From assembly GCA_965530755.1 (NCBI GenBank), contig CBESNA010000016.1, positions 1 through 64,000 on the forward strand: a stretch of DNA of 64,000 bases. The letters run 5' to 3'. The stretch is from SZUA-35 sp965530755 (GTDB lineage: Bacteria; Actinomycetota; Acidimicrobiia; Acidimicrobiales; SZUA-35). The position numbers and the translations under genes were made by a program. The notes under the pieces are model-generated. The model was given only the letters and a program-made list of their open reading frames with translations, did not search any database and had not been told where the DNA came from. Below, piece by piece: positions 1 to 8,145 of the stretch (position 1 is its first letter; every line of letters begins with the position of its first letter).

Positions 1-20
1 ATGTTGTTGTTGATACGCAT
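1..20 (-). CDS. fliC: flagellin, 5' end only (gene runs off the left edge)
   Basis: Only the first six codons are present; they read MRINNN, identical to the start of the three complete flagellin genes that follow. The start codon lies at 18-20. The leader at 21-49 carries the same hairpin as the other flagellin genes. This makes at least four flagellin genes in tandem on the minus strand. Nothing can be said about the rest of the protein. Confidence 0.85.
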
Positions 21-23
21 GAT

Positions 24-49
24 CTCTCGGGGTTCCTTCCACTTGAGAG
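24..49 (-). promoter_or_regulatory. flagellin leader hairpin with GGAAGGA loop (possible CsrA site)
   Basis: On the minus strand CTCTC and GAGAG arms enclose a loop containing GGAAGGA, ending three bases before the flagellin start. The same design recurs before all four flagellin genes. GGA in a hairpin loop over the ribosome site is the known CsrA target; csrA and fliW are at 19.1-19.7 kb. CsrA binding is inference. Confidence 0.5.
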
Positions 50-120
50 TTCGTTCTTCTGTTGAATCGGTCAGGGGCGAGCGCCCCCGACCGGGTGGTT
101 CGTCGCAACGAATGGCACGC

Positions 121-140
121 CGGCTCCATCCGTGGAGCCG
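121..140 (-). terminator. hairpin downstream of flagellin 1
   Basis: A perfect 8-bp stem (CGGCTCCA / TGGAGCCG) with TCCG loop lies 16 bases past the flagellin stop. There is no T tract. Related hairpins with the same loop follow the next two flagellin genes, suggesting that each flagellin is its own transcription unit. Confidence 0.5.
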
Positions 141-155
141 TCACGCCGATGACGA

Positions 156-968
156 TTAGCGCAGGAGGCTGAGCACCGACTGCGGGACAGCGTTTGCCTG
201 TCCCAACATCGCGGTGCCGGCCTGCTGCAGAATTTGGTTCTTGGTGAAATTCACCATCTCGGCTGCCATGTCGGTGTCACGAATACGTGACTCAGACGCG
301 GCGAGGTTCTCGGTCGTGACCGAGAGGTTGTTGATCGTCGACTCGAGACGGTTCTGAACTGCACCGAGTGTTCCTCGAGCCGTCGAAATCGCCCCGATCT
401 CCGTGTCGATCGCCTCGATCAAGGTTCGAGCATCCCCAGCCGTGGTGACCGTGCCGGCCACCCCCGTCGGAGCTGCCGTCGCGGCAATCGTGATCTGACC
501 GTTCGTGGAAGCGGCGACGCCGCCCTCGGATCCGACCTGCAGTTTGACGGTCGTGGTGCCGAAAACGGTGGCACCAGCGAAGGTGGTGTCGGCGCCGATG
601 CGGGTGATCTCAGCGTTCAGAGCTGTCAGCTCGGCGTTGATGGCGGTACGAGCCGACGCGTCATTGGTGTCGTTGGCACCCTGCACTGCAAGGTCGCGCA
701 TACGACCCAGCATGTTGTGCACTTCACCGAGGGCACCTTCCGCGGTCTGCACGAACGAAATGCCGTCCTGTGCGTTCCGCGACGCCTGCTTGAGACCACC
801 GATCTCTGCCCGCAGTTTCTGCGAGATGACAAGACCGGCAGCATCGTCGCCTGCACGGTTGATCCTGTAGCCGGACGAAAGCTTTTCCAAGCTCTTGCCC
901 AGCATGGTGTTGCTGGTACTGAGGTTCCGGTTGGCGTTGAACGCCATGATGTTGTTGTTGATACGCAT
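156..968 (-). CDS. fliC: flagellin (copy 1)
   Basis: Filament subunit of 270 residues, exported by the flagellar type III system and polymerised outside the cell. The N-terminal D0/D1 segment (residues 1-130, starting MRINNNIMAFNANRN) and the C-terminal D1/D0 segment (about 185-270, ending PQSVLSLLR) are the conserved coiled-coil halves. The middle is short, so the protein is close to a minimal two-domain flagellin. N- and C-terminal parts are nearly identical to the two neighbouring copies, while the central 60 residues differ. The leader holds a hairpin with GGAAGGA in the loop. Confidence 0.97.
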   Translation of the reverse strand: MRINNNIMAFNANRNLSTSNTMLGKSLEKLSSGYRINRAGDDAAGLVISQKLRAEIGGLKQASRNAQDGISFVQTAEGALGEVHNMLGRMRDLAVQGANDTNDASARTAINAELTALNAEITRIGADTTFAGATVFGTTTVKLQVGSEGGVAASTNGQITIAATAAPTGVAGTVTTAGDARTLIEAIDTEIGAISTARGTLGAVQNRLESTINNLSVTTENLAASESRIRDTDMAAEMVNFTKNQILQQAGTAMLGQANAVPQSVLSLLR

Positions 969-971
969 GAT

Positions 972-998
972 CTCTCGTGAGTCCTTCCGTGGGGAGAG
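972..998 (-). promoter_or_regulatory. flagellin leader hairpin with GGAAGGA loop (possible CsrA site)
   Basis: CTCTC (994-998 read on the minus strand) pairs with GAGAG (972-976) around a loop containing GGAAGGA; the start codon follows three bases later. Shared by all four flagellin leaders. Confidence 0.5.
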
Positions 999-1045
999 TT
1001 CGTTGGATACTTCCTTGCTCTGCTTGCTTTCCGGACCTGAACGAT

Positions 1046-1065
1046 CGGCTCCATCCGTGGGGCCG
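1046..1065 (-). terminator. hairpin downstream of flagellin 2
   Basis: 8-bp stem with one G-T pair and a TCCG loop, the same plan as the hairpin at 121-140. It lies about 50 bases past the stop of the flagellin at 1116-1970. Confidence 0.45.
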
Positions 1066-1115
1066 GCGCATCAAGCCAGAGGTTGAGACGGCCGCTCTTC
1101 GCTGCCGCCCGCGAC

Positions 1116-1970
1116 TTACTGCAGGAGGCTGAGCACCGACTGCGGGACGGAGTTCGCCTGTCCCAACATCGCGGTACCGGCCTGCTGCAAGATCTGTGCC
1201 TTGGTGAAATTCACCATCTCGGCTGCCATGTCGGTGTCACGAATACGTGACTCAGACGCGGCGAGGTTCTCGGTCGTGACCGAGAGGTTGTTGATCGTCG
1301 ACTCGAGACGGTTCTGCACTGCACCGAGCGTTCCTCGACGCTTCGACACTTCAGCGATGGCTGTGTCGAGATCCTCGATCGCCGTCCTTGCTGTGGCAGC
1401 GGCAGTCGTCGGGGCGGTCGTGAAGTCGAAAGAGTTGAGATCGACGGTGGCGGTCCCGTCGGTGAGCTCGCCGGCGGCAGTCGTGAGAATCGCAGACGTG
1501 ATCGCGATCTGGCCGCCTGAGTCGCCTTCGGACCCGACCTGGAGGTTTATGGTGCCGGCAGCGAAGATGCTCGCTCCCGCAAAGGTGGTGTCGGCACCGA
1601 TACGAACGATCTCGTCTCCGAGAGCATTCATCTCGGACTGGATTGCACCGCGGGCGCTGGTGTCGTTGGTGTCGTTGGCCGCTTGCACTGCAAGGTCGCG
1701 CATACGACCCAGCATGTTGTGCACTTCACCGAGGGCACCTTCCCCCGTCTGCACGTAGGAGATCCCGTCCTGCGCGTTGCGGGTGGCCTGCTTGAGACCA
1801 CCGATCTCCGCCCGCAACTTCTGGCTGATGACCAGACCGGCGGCGTCGTCGCCCGCACGGTTGATCCTGTAGCCGGAGGAGAGCTTTTCCAAGCTCTTGC
1901 CCAGCATGGTGTTGCTGGTTCCCAGGTTTCGGTTGGCGTTGAACGCCATGATGTTGTTGTTGATGCGCAT
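1116..1970 (-). CDS. fliC: flagellin (copy 2, longest)
   Basis: Filament subunit of 284 residues, the longest of the complete copies. Residues 1-130 and the last 85 are almost identical to the neighbours. Residues about 130-200 are unique, with a Thr/Ala-rich stretch. It ends PQSVLSLLQ, unlike copy 1, which ends in Arg. Multiple flagellins with conserved ends and variable middles usually co-assemble or form different filament zones; which applies here cannot be read from sequence. It has its own leader hairpin and a downstream hairpin. Confidence 0.97.
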   Translation of the reverse strand: MRINNNIMAFNANRNLGTSNTMLGKSLEKLSSGYRINRAGDDAAGLVISQKLRAEIGGLKQATRNAQDGISYVQTGEGALGEVHNMLGRMRDLAVQAANDTNDTSARGAIQSEMNALGDEIVRIGADTTFAGASIFAAGTINLQVGSEGDSGGQIAITSAILTTAAGELTDGTATVDLNSFDFTTAPTTAAATARTAIEDLDTAIAEVSKRRGTLGAVQNRLESTINNLSVTTENLAASESRIRDTDMAAEMVNFTKAQILQQAGTAMLGQANSVPQSVLSLLQ

Positions 1971-1973
1971 GTT

Positions 1974-1998
1974 CTCTCGTGTCCTTCCGTGGGGAGAG
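1974..1998 (-). promoter_or_regulatory. flagellin leader hairpin with GGAAGGA loop (possible CsrA site)
   Basis: CTCTC/GAGAG arms around a loop with GGAAGGA, three bases before the start codon. Same design as the other flagellin leaders. Confidence 0.5.
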
Positions 1999-2038
1999 TT
2001 CGTATGTGTTTTCTGGTTTTCTGTACGCCTGCGTCGGC

Positions 2039-2058
2039 CGGTCCCGTCCGTGGGTCCG
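2039..2058 (-). terminator. hairpin downstream of flagellin 3
   Basis: Imperfect 8-bp stem (one T-T mismatch, one G-T pair) with TCCG loop at the same relative place as the hairpins after the other flagellins. Weaker than those. Confidence 0.35.
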
Positions 2059-2125
2059 GTTCGTCAGGTCGTTCGATGGGCTCGGAGCCCGGTCAATCGG
2101 GTGCTCGGACTCCGAGCTCGATCGA

Positions 2126-2932
2126 CTACTGCAGGAGGCTGAGAACCGACTGAGGAATCGAGTTCGCCTGTCCGAGCATCGCGGTGCCGGCCTGCTGGAG
2201 GATCTGGTTCTTGGTGAAGTTGACCATCTCGGCAGCCATGTCGGTGTCACGAATACGTGACTCCGAGGCGGCGAGGTTCTCGGTGGTGACCGACAAGTTG
2301 TTGATTGTCGACTCCAGGCGATTCTGAACCGCACCAAGCGTTCCACGGGCGGTCGAGATACCGGCGATGGAGACGTCGATGGCTTCGATCGTCGCCCGAG
2401 CGGTCGCCGCATCGGACACGGTCGTGGTAGTCGGAGCGATCGGTGCGGCGGTAGCGGCGACCGTGATCTGACCGGTCGTCCCAGAACCCTCGGATCCGAC
2501 CTGAAGCGTCAGGGCCGTGGTGCCGAACACCGCGGCACCCGCGAAGGTGGTGTCGGTGCCGATCCGGACGATCTCGGCGCTGAGTGCGTCGATCTCGGAC
2601 TTGATGGCCGTACGGGCGTTGGCGTCGTTGGTGTCGTTGGCGGCCTGCACCGCAAGGTCGCGCATACGACCGAACATGTTGTGCACCTCGGCCAAGGCAC
2701 CTTCTGCGGTCTGCACGAACGAGATGCCGTCCTGAGCGTTCCGGGTGGCCTGCTTGAGACCACCGATCTCCGCCCGAAGCTTCTGGCTGATGACCAGACC
2801 GGCGGCGTCGTCGCCTGCTCGGTTGATCCGGTAGCCGGATGAGAGCTTTTCGAGGCTCTTCCCCAGTGCGGTGTTGCTGCTACCGAGGTTGCGGTTGGCG
2901 TTGAACGCCATGATGTTGTTGTTGATGCGCAT
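2126..2932 (-). CDS. fliC: flagellin (copy 3)
   Basis: Filament subunit of 268 residues with the conserved N- and C-terminal coiled-coil halves (MRINNNIMAFNANRN; PQSVLSLLQ) and a short central region differing from copies 1 and 2. First flagellin after fliL in reading direction, separated by 154 bases, so probably transcribed on its own. The leader has a GTCTC/GAGAC hairpin enclosing GGAAGGA. Confidence 0.97.
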   Translation of the reverse strand: MRINNNIMAFNANRNLGSSNTALGKSLEKLSSGYRINRAGDDAAGLVISQKLRAEIGGLKQATRNAQDGISFVQTAEGALAEVHNMFGRMRDLAVQAANDTNDANARTAIKSEIDALSAEIVRIGTDTTFAGAAVFGTTALTLQVGSEGSGTTGQITVAATAAPIAPTTTTVSDAATARATIEAIDVSIAGISTARGTLGAVQNRLESTINNLSVTTENLAASESRIRDTDMAAEMVNFTKNQILQQAGTAMLGQANSIPQSVLSLLQ

Positions 2933-2933
2933 G

Positions 2934-2960
2934 GTCTCTCGTGGTTCCTTCCAATGAGAC
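2934..2960 (-). promoter_or_regulatory. flagellin leader hairpin with GGAAGGA loop (possible CsrA site)
   Basis: GTCTC and GAGAC arms enclose a loop with GGAAGGA directly before the start codon. The stem sequence differs from the other three leaders but pairing is kept, which supports a real structure. Confidence 0.5.
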
Positions 2961-3086
2961 GTGATGTCTTGCTTTCACCTCGTTGACAATCCATGTCCTG
3001 AGGTTGTCGATGAGTCGACCCTCACAACATCGGCAGGATTGAGTCGAACAAAAGCGGATTCAGAGATTTCTTTTCGGAGCAGGCCG

Positions 3087-3581
3087 CTACTGCATGACGA
3101 GCGCAGTGAAGAGGACGCGGATGACTTTCTCGTCGCCGTACGCCTCGCGAATTGAGGCTGAGAGCTCGGCCTTGATGTCTTGTTTGCCTTGGCTCGAGCG
3201 AAGCTGCTCTGCGGTCCGGCTCGACAGGTCTTCGAGAATGACGTCCTTGGCAATGGCGGCTTCCGCCTCGAAATCTGCGGCGAGCGTGCCCTCTTCGAGG
3301 ACGATGGCGAGACCGACGCGCACGTAGCTGACCTCGTCGCCCTGGAGGTTGATGACCATCTCGGGAAGTTCGAAGATCTCTCCCTCGATGGGCTCGGGAT
3401 CGACCATCGCGAGCGGATCCTCTTCGACCGGCGCCGGCTTCAACACGAAGTTGTAGACGGCACCCAGGGCGAGCAGCGCGCCGACGATCATCATGATCTT
3501 CTTCTTGCCGCCGCCACTTTCTTCGTCTTCCTCTTCGGCGGCGTCGCCCTTGCCCTTCTTGTTCTTGTCTTTCTTGGCCAC
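3087..3581 (-). CDS. fliL: flagellar basal-body protein FliL
   Basis: 164-residue inner-membrane protein that sits around the motor stator and supports torque. A charged Lys/Glu-rich cytoplasmic tail (1-27) is followed by one membrane helix (about 28-46) and a periplasmic domain containing ELPEMVINLQGDEVSYVRVG and the typical C-terminal region ending in the VRVLFTALVMQ-like strand (here VIRVLFTALVMQ). The start is GTG, with AGGAG 9 bases upstream that overlaps the end of motB. Last gene of a motA-motB-fliL run, a usual arrangement. Confidence 0.9.
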   Translation of the reverse strand: MAKKDKNKKGKGDAAEEEDEESGGGKKKIMMIVGALLALGAVYNFVLKPAPVEEDPLAMVDPEPIEGEIFELPEMVINLQGDEVSYVRVGLAIVLEEGTLAADFEAEAAIAKDVILEDLSSRTAEQLRSSQGKQDIKAELSASIREAYGDEKVIRVLFTALVMQ

Positions 3582-3587
3582 GGGGTA

Positions 3588-4592
3588 CTACTCCTGATCG
3601 CTGATGGTCGTGGGACGGTTGCCGGTGCCGGCGGTGACGCCGTTGATCGCGTCGGACACCAGATCGATGGTCTCGACGGCGGGCCGCGCTGTGTCCGGTT
3701 GCGCTGCGTCCGCTTGCGCTGCGTTTGTTCGAGTCGCAACGGGTTCGTCGAAGATCGGGGGATCGATCGGATCGCCGATCGGGTCGATGACATCGATCTC
3801 GCTCTCGAGCAACCCGGAAACCCGGATCACCACTTCGACCCGACGATTTGCGGTGCGGTTCTCGTCGCTGTCGTTCGGAACGACCGGTCTGGTGTCCCCC
3901 ATGCCGACCGCGGCGAGGCGTCGCGGGGGAACGGAACCGAAATCGATCATCCAACGAACCACCGCAGATGCTCTGGCAGCCGAGAGCTCCCAGTTGCTGA
4001 TCCAGCCACCACCGGTCGGCACATCGTCGGTGTGGCCCTCGATGTCGACCGGATTGTCGACCAGTTCGAGCACTTCGGCAGTGGCAATGAGAATGGAGTC
4101 GCTGTCGATGCCCAGCTCGGCCGACCCGCTGCGGAACAGCACCCGTCCGTCATATCGGACGACGATGCCGCGCTCGTCGATGTCGACCGTCACGTACTCG
4201 GCGGCGCCGTTCTCGATGAACTTGGCAGTGAGGAGATCCCGGACGTCTTCGACATTGTCCGTGGTGATTTCCCCAGCCGCTTCGAGATTCTCCTCTTCTT
4301 GCGTGATCTGGTTGCGAACTTCCTCGCTCGGAACCGTCGACAGACCAACCGTCAGGGCGATGCCGTTGCCGGACTCGAGGATGCTGTCTGCCTGTTCCCC
4401 CACCGGGTCAGAGACGCCGAGTGCGGTGACCATGCCGACCTTGAAGTCGTAGAACTTGGTCTCGTCAACGAGGGCAAACGCGAAGAGCATGATGAAAAAC
4501 GCCATCAACAGTGTCATGGCGTCCGCCCAGGACTCGAGCCACGACTTGTCTGGGCCCTCGTCTTCGGCGACGACGGTCGGCTTCCTAGGCAC
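3588..4592 (-). CDS. motB: flagellar motor stator protein MotB
   Basis: 334 residues. It anchors the stator to peptidoglycan and carries the ion-binding aspartate. One membrane helix (about 23-42) contains the essential Asp at residue 24 in SWADAMTLLMAFF. The OmpA-like peptidoglycan-binding domain (about 175-275) has EGHTDD and the NRRVEVVIRV ending. A 55-residue Pro/Thr-rich C-terminal extension beyond the OmpA domain is unusual. The start is GTG; it overlaps motA by 8 bases. Proton or sodium coupling cannot be decided from sequence. Confidence 0.95.
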   Translation of the reverse strand: MPRKPTVVAEDEGPDKSWLESWADAMTLLMAFFIMLFAFALVDETKFYDFKVGMVTALGVSDPVGEQADSILESGNGIALTVGLSTVPSEEVRNQITQEEENLEAAGEITTDNVEDVRDLLTAKFIENGAAEYVTVDIDERGIVVRYDGRVLFRSGSAELGIDSDSILIATAEVLELVDNPVDIEGHTDDVPTGGGWISNWELSAARASAVVRWMIDFGSVPPRRLAAVGMGDTRPVVPNDSDENRTANRRVEVVIRVSGLLESEIDVIDPIGDPIDPPIFDEPVATRTNAAQADAAQPDTARPAVETIDLVSDAINGVTAGTGNRPTTISDQE

Positions 4593-5376
4593 TCTTCTTC
4601 TCTTCGCTCAGGTCCTCGCGAGCCGACGGGGGCAGGAACGCTCCGAGCATTCCGGCAATCGCACGGGGATTGCTTCCGGCCTGGACGGCGAGGATGCCTT
4701 CGAGGACGATCTCCTTCGCCGCCATCTCGTCAGCAGACATCTTCTTCAGCTTGTTGGCGATCGGCGTGAACACGAAGTTCGACAAGAACGCACCCCACAG
4801 CGTGGTCAAGAAGGCCACCGCCATGGAGGGGCCGAGGGAGGACGGATCGTCGAGGTTGCCGAGCATCTGGACCAGACCGACGACGGTGCCGATCATGCCC
4901 ATGCCGGGAGCGAAGCCTGCTGCGGTGACGAAGAAGCTGGCGCCCTGCTTGTGGCGCTCGCGAGTCTTGTCGAGGTCGATCGTCAACTGGTCGCGAAGGT
5001 CTTCCGGGTCCGTGCCGTCGACGGCCATCTCCATTCCCTTCTTGAAGAAGGGGTCTTCGATGCCTTCGAGCTTCGGTTCGAGCGCCAGCAGGCCTTCCTT
5101 GCGGGCGACGTCGGCGAAGCCGACGAGCAACTGCACGTTCTCGGTCGGGTCCTCGACCGCTCCCCCAGTGAGTGCCTTGATGAAGACCTTGATGGCGTTG
5201 ATGGCGGCGGGCATGGTGCTGCTTGCCACCGTCACGCCCATCGTTCCACCGAACACGAGGATGATCGACGGAATGTCGGCCAGGAAGATCGCTATCGGAT
5301 TGATGCCGCCCATGAAGAGGGCGCCGAAGACGGCACCGACGGCGAGCACAAGACCGATGAGTGTTGCTGGATCCAT
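4585..5376 (-). CDS. motA: flagellar motor stator protein MotA
   Basis: 263 residues with four membrane helices (about 5-25, 30-50, 150-170, 183-205). Together with MotB it forms the ion channel that drives rotation. The cytoplasmic loop has the DVARKEGLLALE segment, whose charged residues contact FliG in studied MotA proteins. The MIGTVVGLVQML and AVAFLTTLWGAFLSN segments of helices 3 and 4 are typical. Its ATG overlaps the flbD stop (TGATG), so the two are translationally coupled. Confidence 0.96.
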   Translation of the reverse strand: MDPATLIGLVLAVGAVFGALFMGGINPIAIFLADIPSIILVFGGTMGVTVASSTMPAAINAIKVFIKALTGGAVEDPTENVQLLVGFADVARKEGLLALEPKLEGIEDPFFKKGMEMAVDGTDPEDLRDQLTIDLDKTRERHKQGASFFVTAAGFAPGMGMIGTVVGLVQMLGNLDDPSSLGPSMAVAFLTTLWGAFLSNFVFTPIANKLKKMSADEMAAKEIVLEGILAVQAGSNPRAIAGMLGAFLPPSAREDLSEEKKSA

Positions 5377-5675
5377 CAGTTGCTCCAGTCCTGGGCGTCT
5401 TCGATCGCACGGTTCTCGAATGTGTCGTCGACCAGGCGGAGGGGCGGCTCAGTGCCGTCACCGTCGGTGTTTGCCTCTGCCGGAACGTAGGAGATGCGAA
5501 GGACGCGGGCGCGATAGGCAACCACGCGGTCGATCACCTCTTCGAGCGACTCGCGCACGAGGTACTTCCGGCCATCGATCAGGGTCAGGACCGTGTCGGG
5601 GGTCTCTTCAACGCGCTCGATGTGTTCGGCGTTGACGCCGAAGCGTTCGCCATTGAGTCGACTGACGATGATCAT
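5376..5675 (-). CDS. flbD: FlbD-family flagellar protein
   Basis: 99 residues. Starts MIIVSRLNGERFGVNAEHIE, the hallmark of the FlbD/SwrD family that precedes motA in many Gram-positive bacteria and raises stator power in Bacillus. An upstream in-frame ATG at 5732 was rejected: the family starts at MIIVxRLNG, and GAGGAGG lies 5 bases before 5675. A C-terminal tail of about 40 acidic residues goes beyond the usual 60-70-residue family length. Confidence 0.85.
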   Translation of the reverse strand: MIIVSRLNGERFGVNAEHIERVEETPDTVLTLIDGRKYLVRESLEEVIDRVVAYRARVLRISYVPAEANTDGDGTEPPLRLVDDTFENRAIEDAQDWSN

Positions 5676-5791
5676 CGCTTCCTCCTCGGGCAGCGGTCCC
5701 ACGGCACGACGGGCCGGACGTGGGCGCTGCATTCGAGTCTCGGCGCCCGATCAGTGATCGTGAGGAGTCTCGTGCGTGAGCGATACGAGCG

Positions 5792-6691
5792 TCAGCGGAG
5801 GAAGTCGAGCAGCGAACGGCTGAGACTGCGGCCGGCTGCGGACAGCGTCGCCTCGTAGCTGGTCTCGGCTGCCTTCAACCGGATGATGGCCTCAGCCATG
5901 TCGACGTCGCGCACGTCGCTGATCTGCGACTTGGTCGCGATCTGACTGTCCTGATTACGCGAGTCGATCTCGTCGAGGCGAGCCGCGAGGCCGCCGATGC
6001 GGCCGGTCTCGGCCTGCACGCGTTCGGTGGTCACGTCAAGAGCTTCGATGCCCTCTCGGATCCGAGCTACGTCGCCGGCTTCGACCGCGTCCGCCAGCTC
6101 GTTGATGACCTGGAACGCAGTGCCGTTGTATGGATCGGTTCCATCGGCGGTGCCGAACACTGCCGGTCCGGACGCTGCGACCGAGAACGTATCCGTCGGC
6201 GTGACTGCACGCACGACCTGCCCTCCGTCGCCCTGGTAGTTGCCAGATGCGTCGTAGGCAATGGCGGTGTCGGCGTTGCCGGCGAAGACCGGGCGACCGT
6301 TCACCACGGTGTTCGACAGCGTGATCATCTCCTGGGCGATCGAACGAAGCTGGGATGCAATCGCTCCTCGAGCCTCGGGCGAGTTGGTGTCGTTCGCCCC
6401 CTGGACACCGAGGGTGCGAGCCTGCGTGACCGACCCGACCGCATCACGGAGCGCCGTGTCCGTCGTGTCGAGCCAGAGACGGGCATTGCTCGAGTTGCGC
6501 TGCAGTTGCGACAGTCGATCCAGCGAACGCTGGTTGCGGAGATAGGCGGCAGCATCGCTCGGGGACTCCGAGGATCGGGTGAACCGGACACCCGTCGCGA
6601 TTTGCTCCTGTGCCTCGGCGAGTCGGCCCTGTGACGCCAGGATGACGTCGCGGACGGCGGTGGTGTTGCCGAGAGTGGTGATGCGTTCCAT
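5792..6691 (-). CDS. flgL: hook-filament junction protein FlgL
   Basis: 299 residues. Second junction protein between hook and filament; secreted by the flagellar export system. Flagellin-like N-terminus (ERITTLGNTTAVRDVILASQ) and C-terminus (SDVRDVDMAEAIIRLKAAET followed by LSRSLLDFLR). Follows flgK by 46 bases on the same strand. Confidence 0.93.
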   Translation of the reverse strand: MERITTLGNTTAVRDVILASQGRLAEAQEQIATGVRFTRSSESPSDAAAYLRNQRSLDRLSQLQRNSSNARLWLDTTDTALRDAVGSVTQARTLGVQGANDTNSPEARGAIASQLRSIAQEMITLSNTVVNGRPVFAGNADTAIAYDASGNYQGDGGQVVRAVTPTDTFSVAASGPAVFGTADGTDPYNGTAFQVINELADAVEAGDVARIREGIEALDVTTERVQAETGRIGGLAARLDEIDSRNQDSQIATKSQISDVRDVDMAEAIIRLKAAETSYEATLSAAGRSLSRSLLDFLR

Positions 6692-6737
6692 GGGACTGTC
6701 TCCGGTTTCTGGCGTTCAAGCGTGTGTGGAGGGGCGG

Positions 6738-8132
6738 TCAGCGACCAACCAGGCCCGTCCGGTTGATGAGCGTGTCGAGCATCTCGTCGATGGCCGAGAT
6801 CATCCGTGCAGATGCCTCGTACGCACGCTGGGCTGATACGAGATCGGCCAGTTCCTCGTCGAGGCTGACACCCACCTCGGATTGCAGCGCCTCGTCGGCG
6901 CGGCCCGAAGCGAGTGCGGCAGCATCTGCGCTGTTGGTCAGCAGCCGAACGCGATTGCCCAGGTCGGTGAGCAGTTGTGCGTGATTGGCTGCGGGACCGT
7001 TCGGATCGGTGGCGAGGGCAGCGATCCCGAGCGCCACCGAGTTGTCGAGGGCACTCGATCCATCGGACGCGGCAAGGCGTCTGGGTTGCCCGGCCACGTC
7101 GGCCGACACCGCAAAGGTGACTGCGTTCGTTCCGGCCGGGTCGAACAGGTTGTTCCCGGTCGATCCGTCGAGCCCTGCGCCAGCGACATGGAGCGCGTTG
7201 ACCGTCGTGGCAATGTCGACGGCCACGGCGTCCAGGGCAGCCCGTTGCTGGGGAACAAGGTCGTTGGCGACAGTCAGTACGCCATGGATCGAACCGGACC
7301 GCACTTCGAGATTCCGGCCCTTGTCCGACTGAAGCGAGAGTCGCTCGTAGCCGAGCGGCGCCAGAGCCGGATCGGGGGCAGACGCCAGTTTGACGGGACG
7401 CCATTGTCCATCCGACACGAGGTTGTGACCATTCAGGCTGAGCCGGAGCTGGCCGTCCGACTCGTAGCTCAACTCAACGTCGACCAACCCGGTCAGCTCC
7501 GTTGCGAGGCGATCGCGTTGATCGATGAGACCGTTCGGAGCATCGCCGCTGGCAACGCCGGCCACGATGTTGCGATCGAGTTCGGCGATCCCGGACGCCA
7601 GACCATTCAACTGTTGCACGAGGGCTGCTGCCCGCTCGCCCGCTCCCTGGTGAGCGGTGTCGATCGCCGCTGCCTCGAGGTTGACGGAGGACGCCACCGA
7701 TTCGGCGTTGCCGAGCACGACGTTCCGAACGGCCACATCCTTCGGATCGTTGGCGAGATCGTCGAAACTGTTGAACATCTGCTGCAGCCGGCCGGCAAGG
7801 CCGCTGTCGCCGAACGCGCCGACGTTTGCCTCGATGGCGCTCATCGCTCGAGCCTGGGCATCCAGGCTGGCCGCTCGGCCGCCCTCCTTCTTGGCGTTGC
7901 TGTCGAGGATCTGATCCCAGCGGCGCGACACCGACGACTCGACGCCGCCGTACTCTCCGGGCGACCCGCTCCAGAGCCCGGGTTGGCCTGATTGGACCGA
8001 GCTCAGTTCGGTCACTTGCCGGTGGTAACCCGGAGTCTCTGCGTTCGCGACGTTCTGGCTGATGATGTCGATTCGCTTGCGGTGGGCATAGAGCCCCGAA
8101 ACGGCTGCGTTCAGCGCCGAGAAGTCACTCAT
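6738..8132 (-). CDS. flgK: hook-associated protein FlgK
   Basis: 464 residues. First junction protein at the hook tip. The N-terminus has the rod/hook/HAP signature (FSALNAAVSGLYAHRKRIDI then SQNVANAETPGYHRQ). The C-terminus has SLDEELADLVSAQRAYEASARM and ISAIDEMLDTLINRTGLVGR. Upstream lies the flgN-like gene, its likely export chaperone, 13 bases away. Confidence 0.95.
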   Translation of the reverse strand: MSDFSALNAAVSGLYAHRKRIDIISQNVANAETPGYHRQVTELSSVQSGQPGLWSGSPGEYGGVESSVSRRWDQILDSNAKKEGGRAASLDAQARAMSAIEANVGAFGDSGLAGRLQQMFNSFDDLANDPKDVAVRNVVLGNAESVASSVNLEAAAIDTAHQGAGERAAALVQQLNGLASGIAELDRNIVAGVASGDAPNGLIDQRDRLATELTGLVDVELSYESDGQLRLSLNGHNLVSDGQWRPVKLASAPDPALAPLGYERLSLQSDKGRNLEVRSGSIHGVLTVANDLVPQQRAALDAVAVDIATTVNALHVAGAGLDGSTGNNLFDPAGTNAVTFAVSADVAGQPRRLAASDGSSALDNSVALGIAALATDPNGPAANHAQLLTDLGNRVRLLTNSADAAALASGRADEALQSEVGVSLDEELADLVSAQRAYEASARMISAIDEMLDTLINRTGLVGR

Positions 8133-8145
8133 GATCGCACGCTCC

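Noticed and set aside
969..1115. FliA-type promoter (TAAA-N15-GCCGATAA) before flagellin genes
   Set aside because: GCCGAT is present in some leaders but no matching -35 is found at the right distance; not reliable enough to list.
3180..4769. 529-residue plus-strand ORF over fliL and motB
   Set aside because: Shadow frame of the minus-strand genes; composition rich in Asp/Arg/His repeats, no family features, and the opposite strand has clear fliL and motB.
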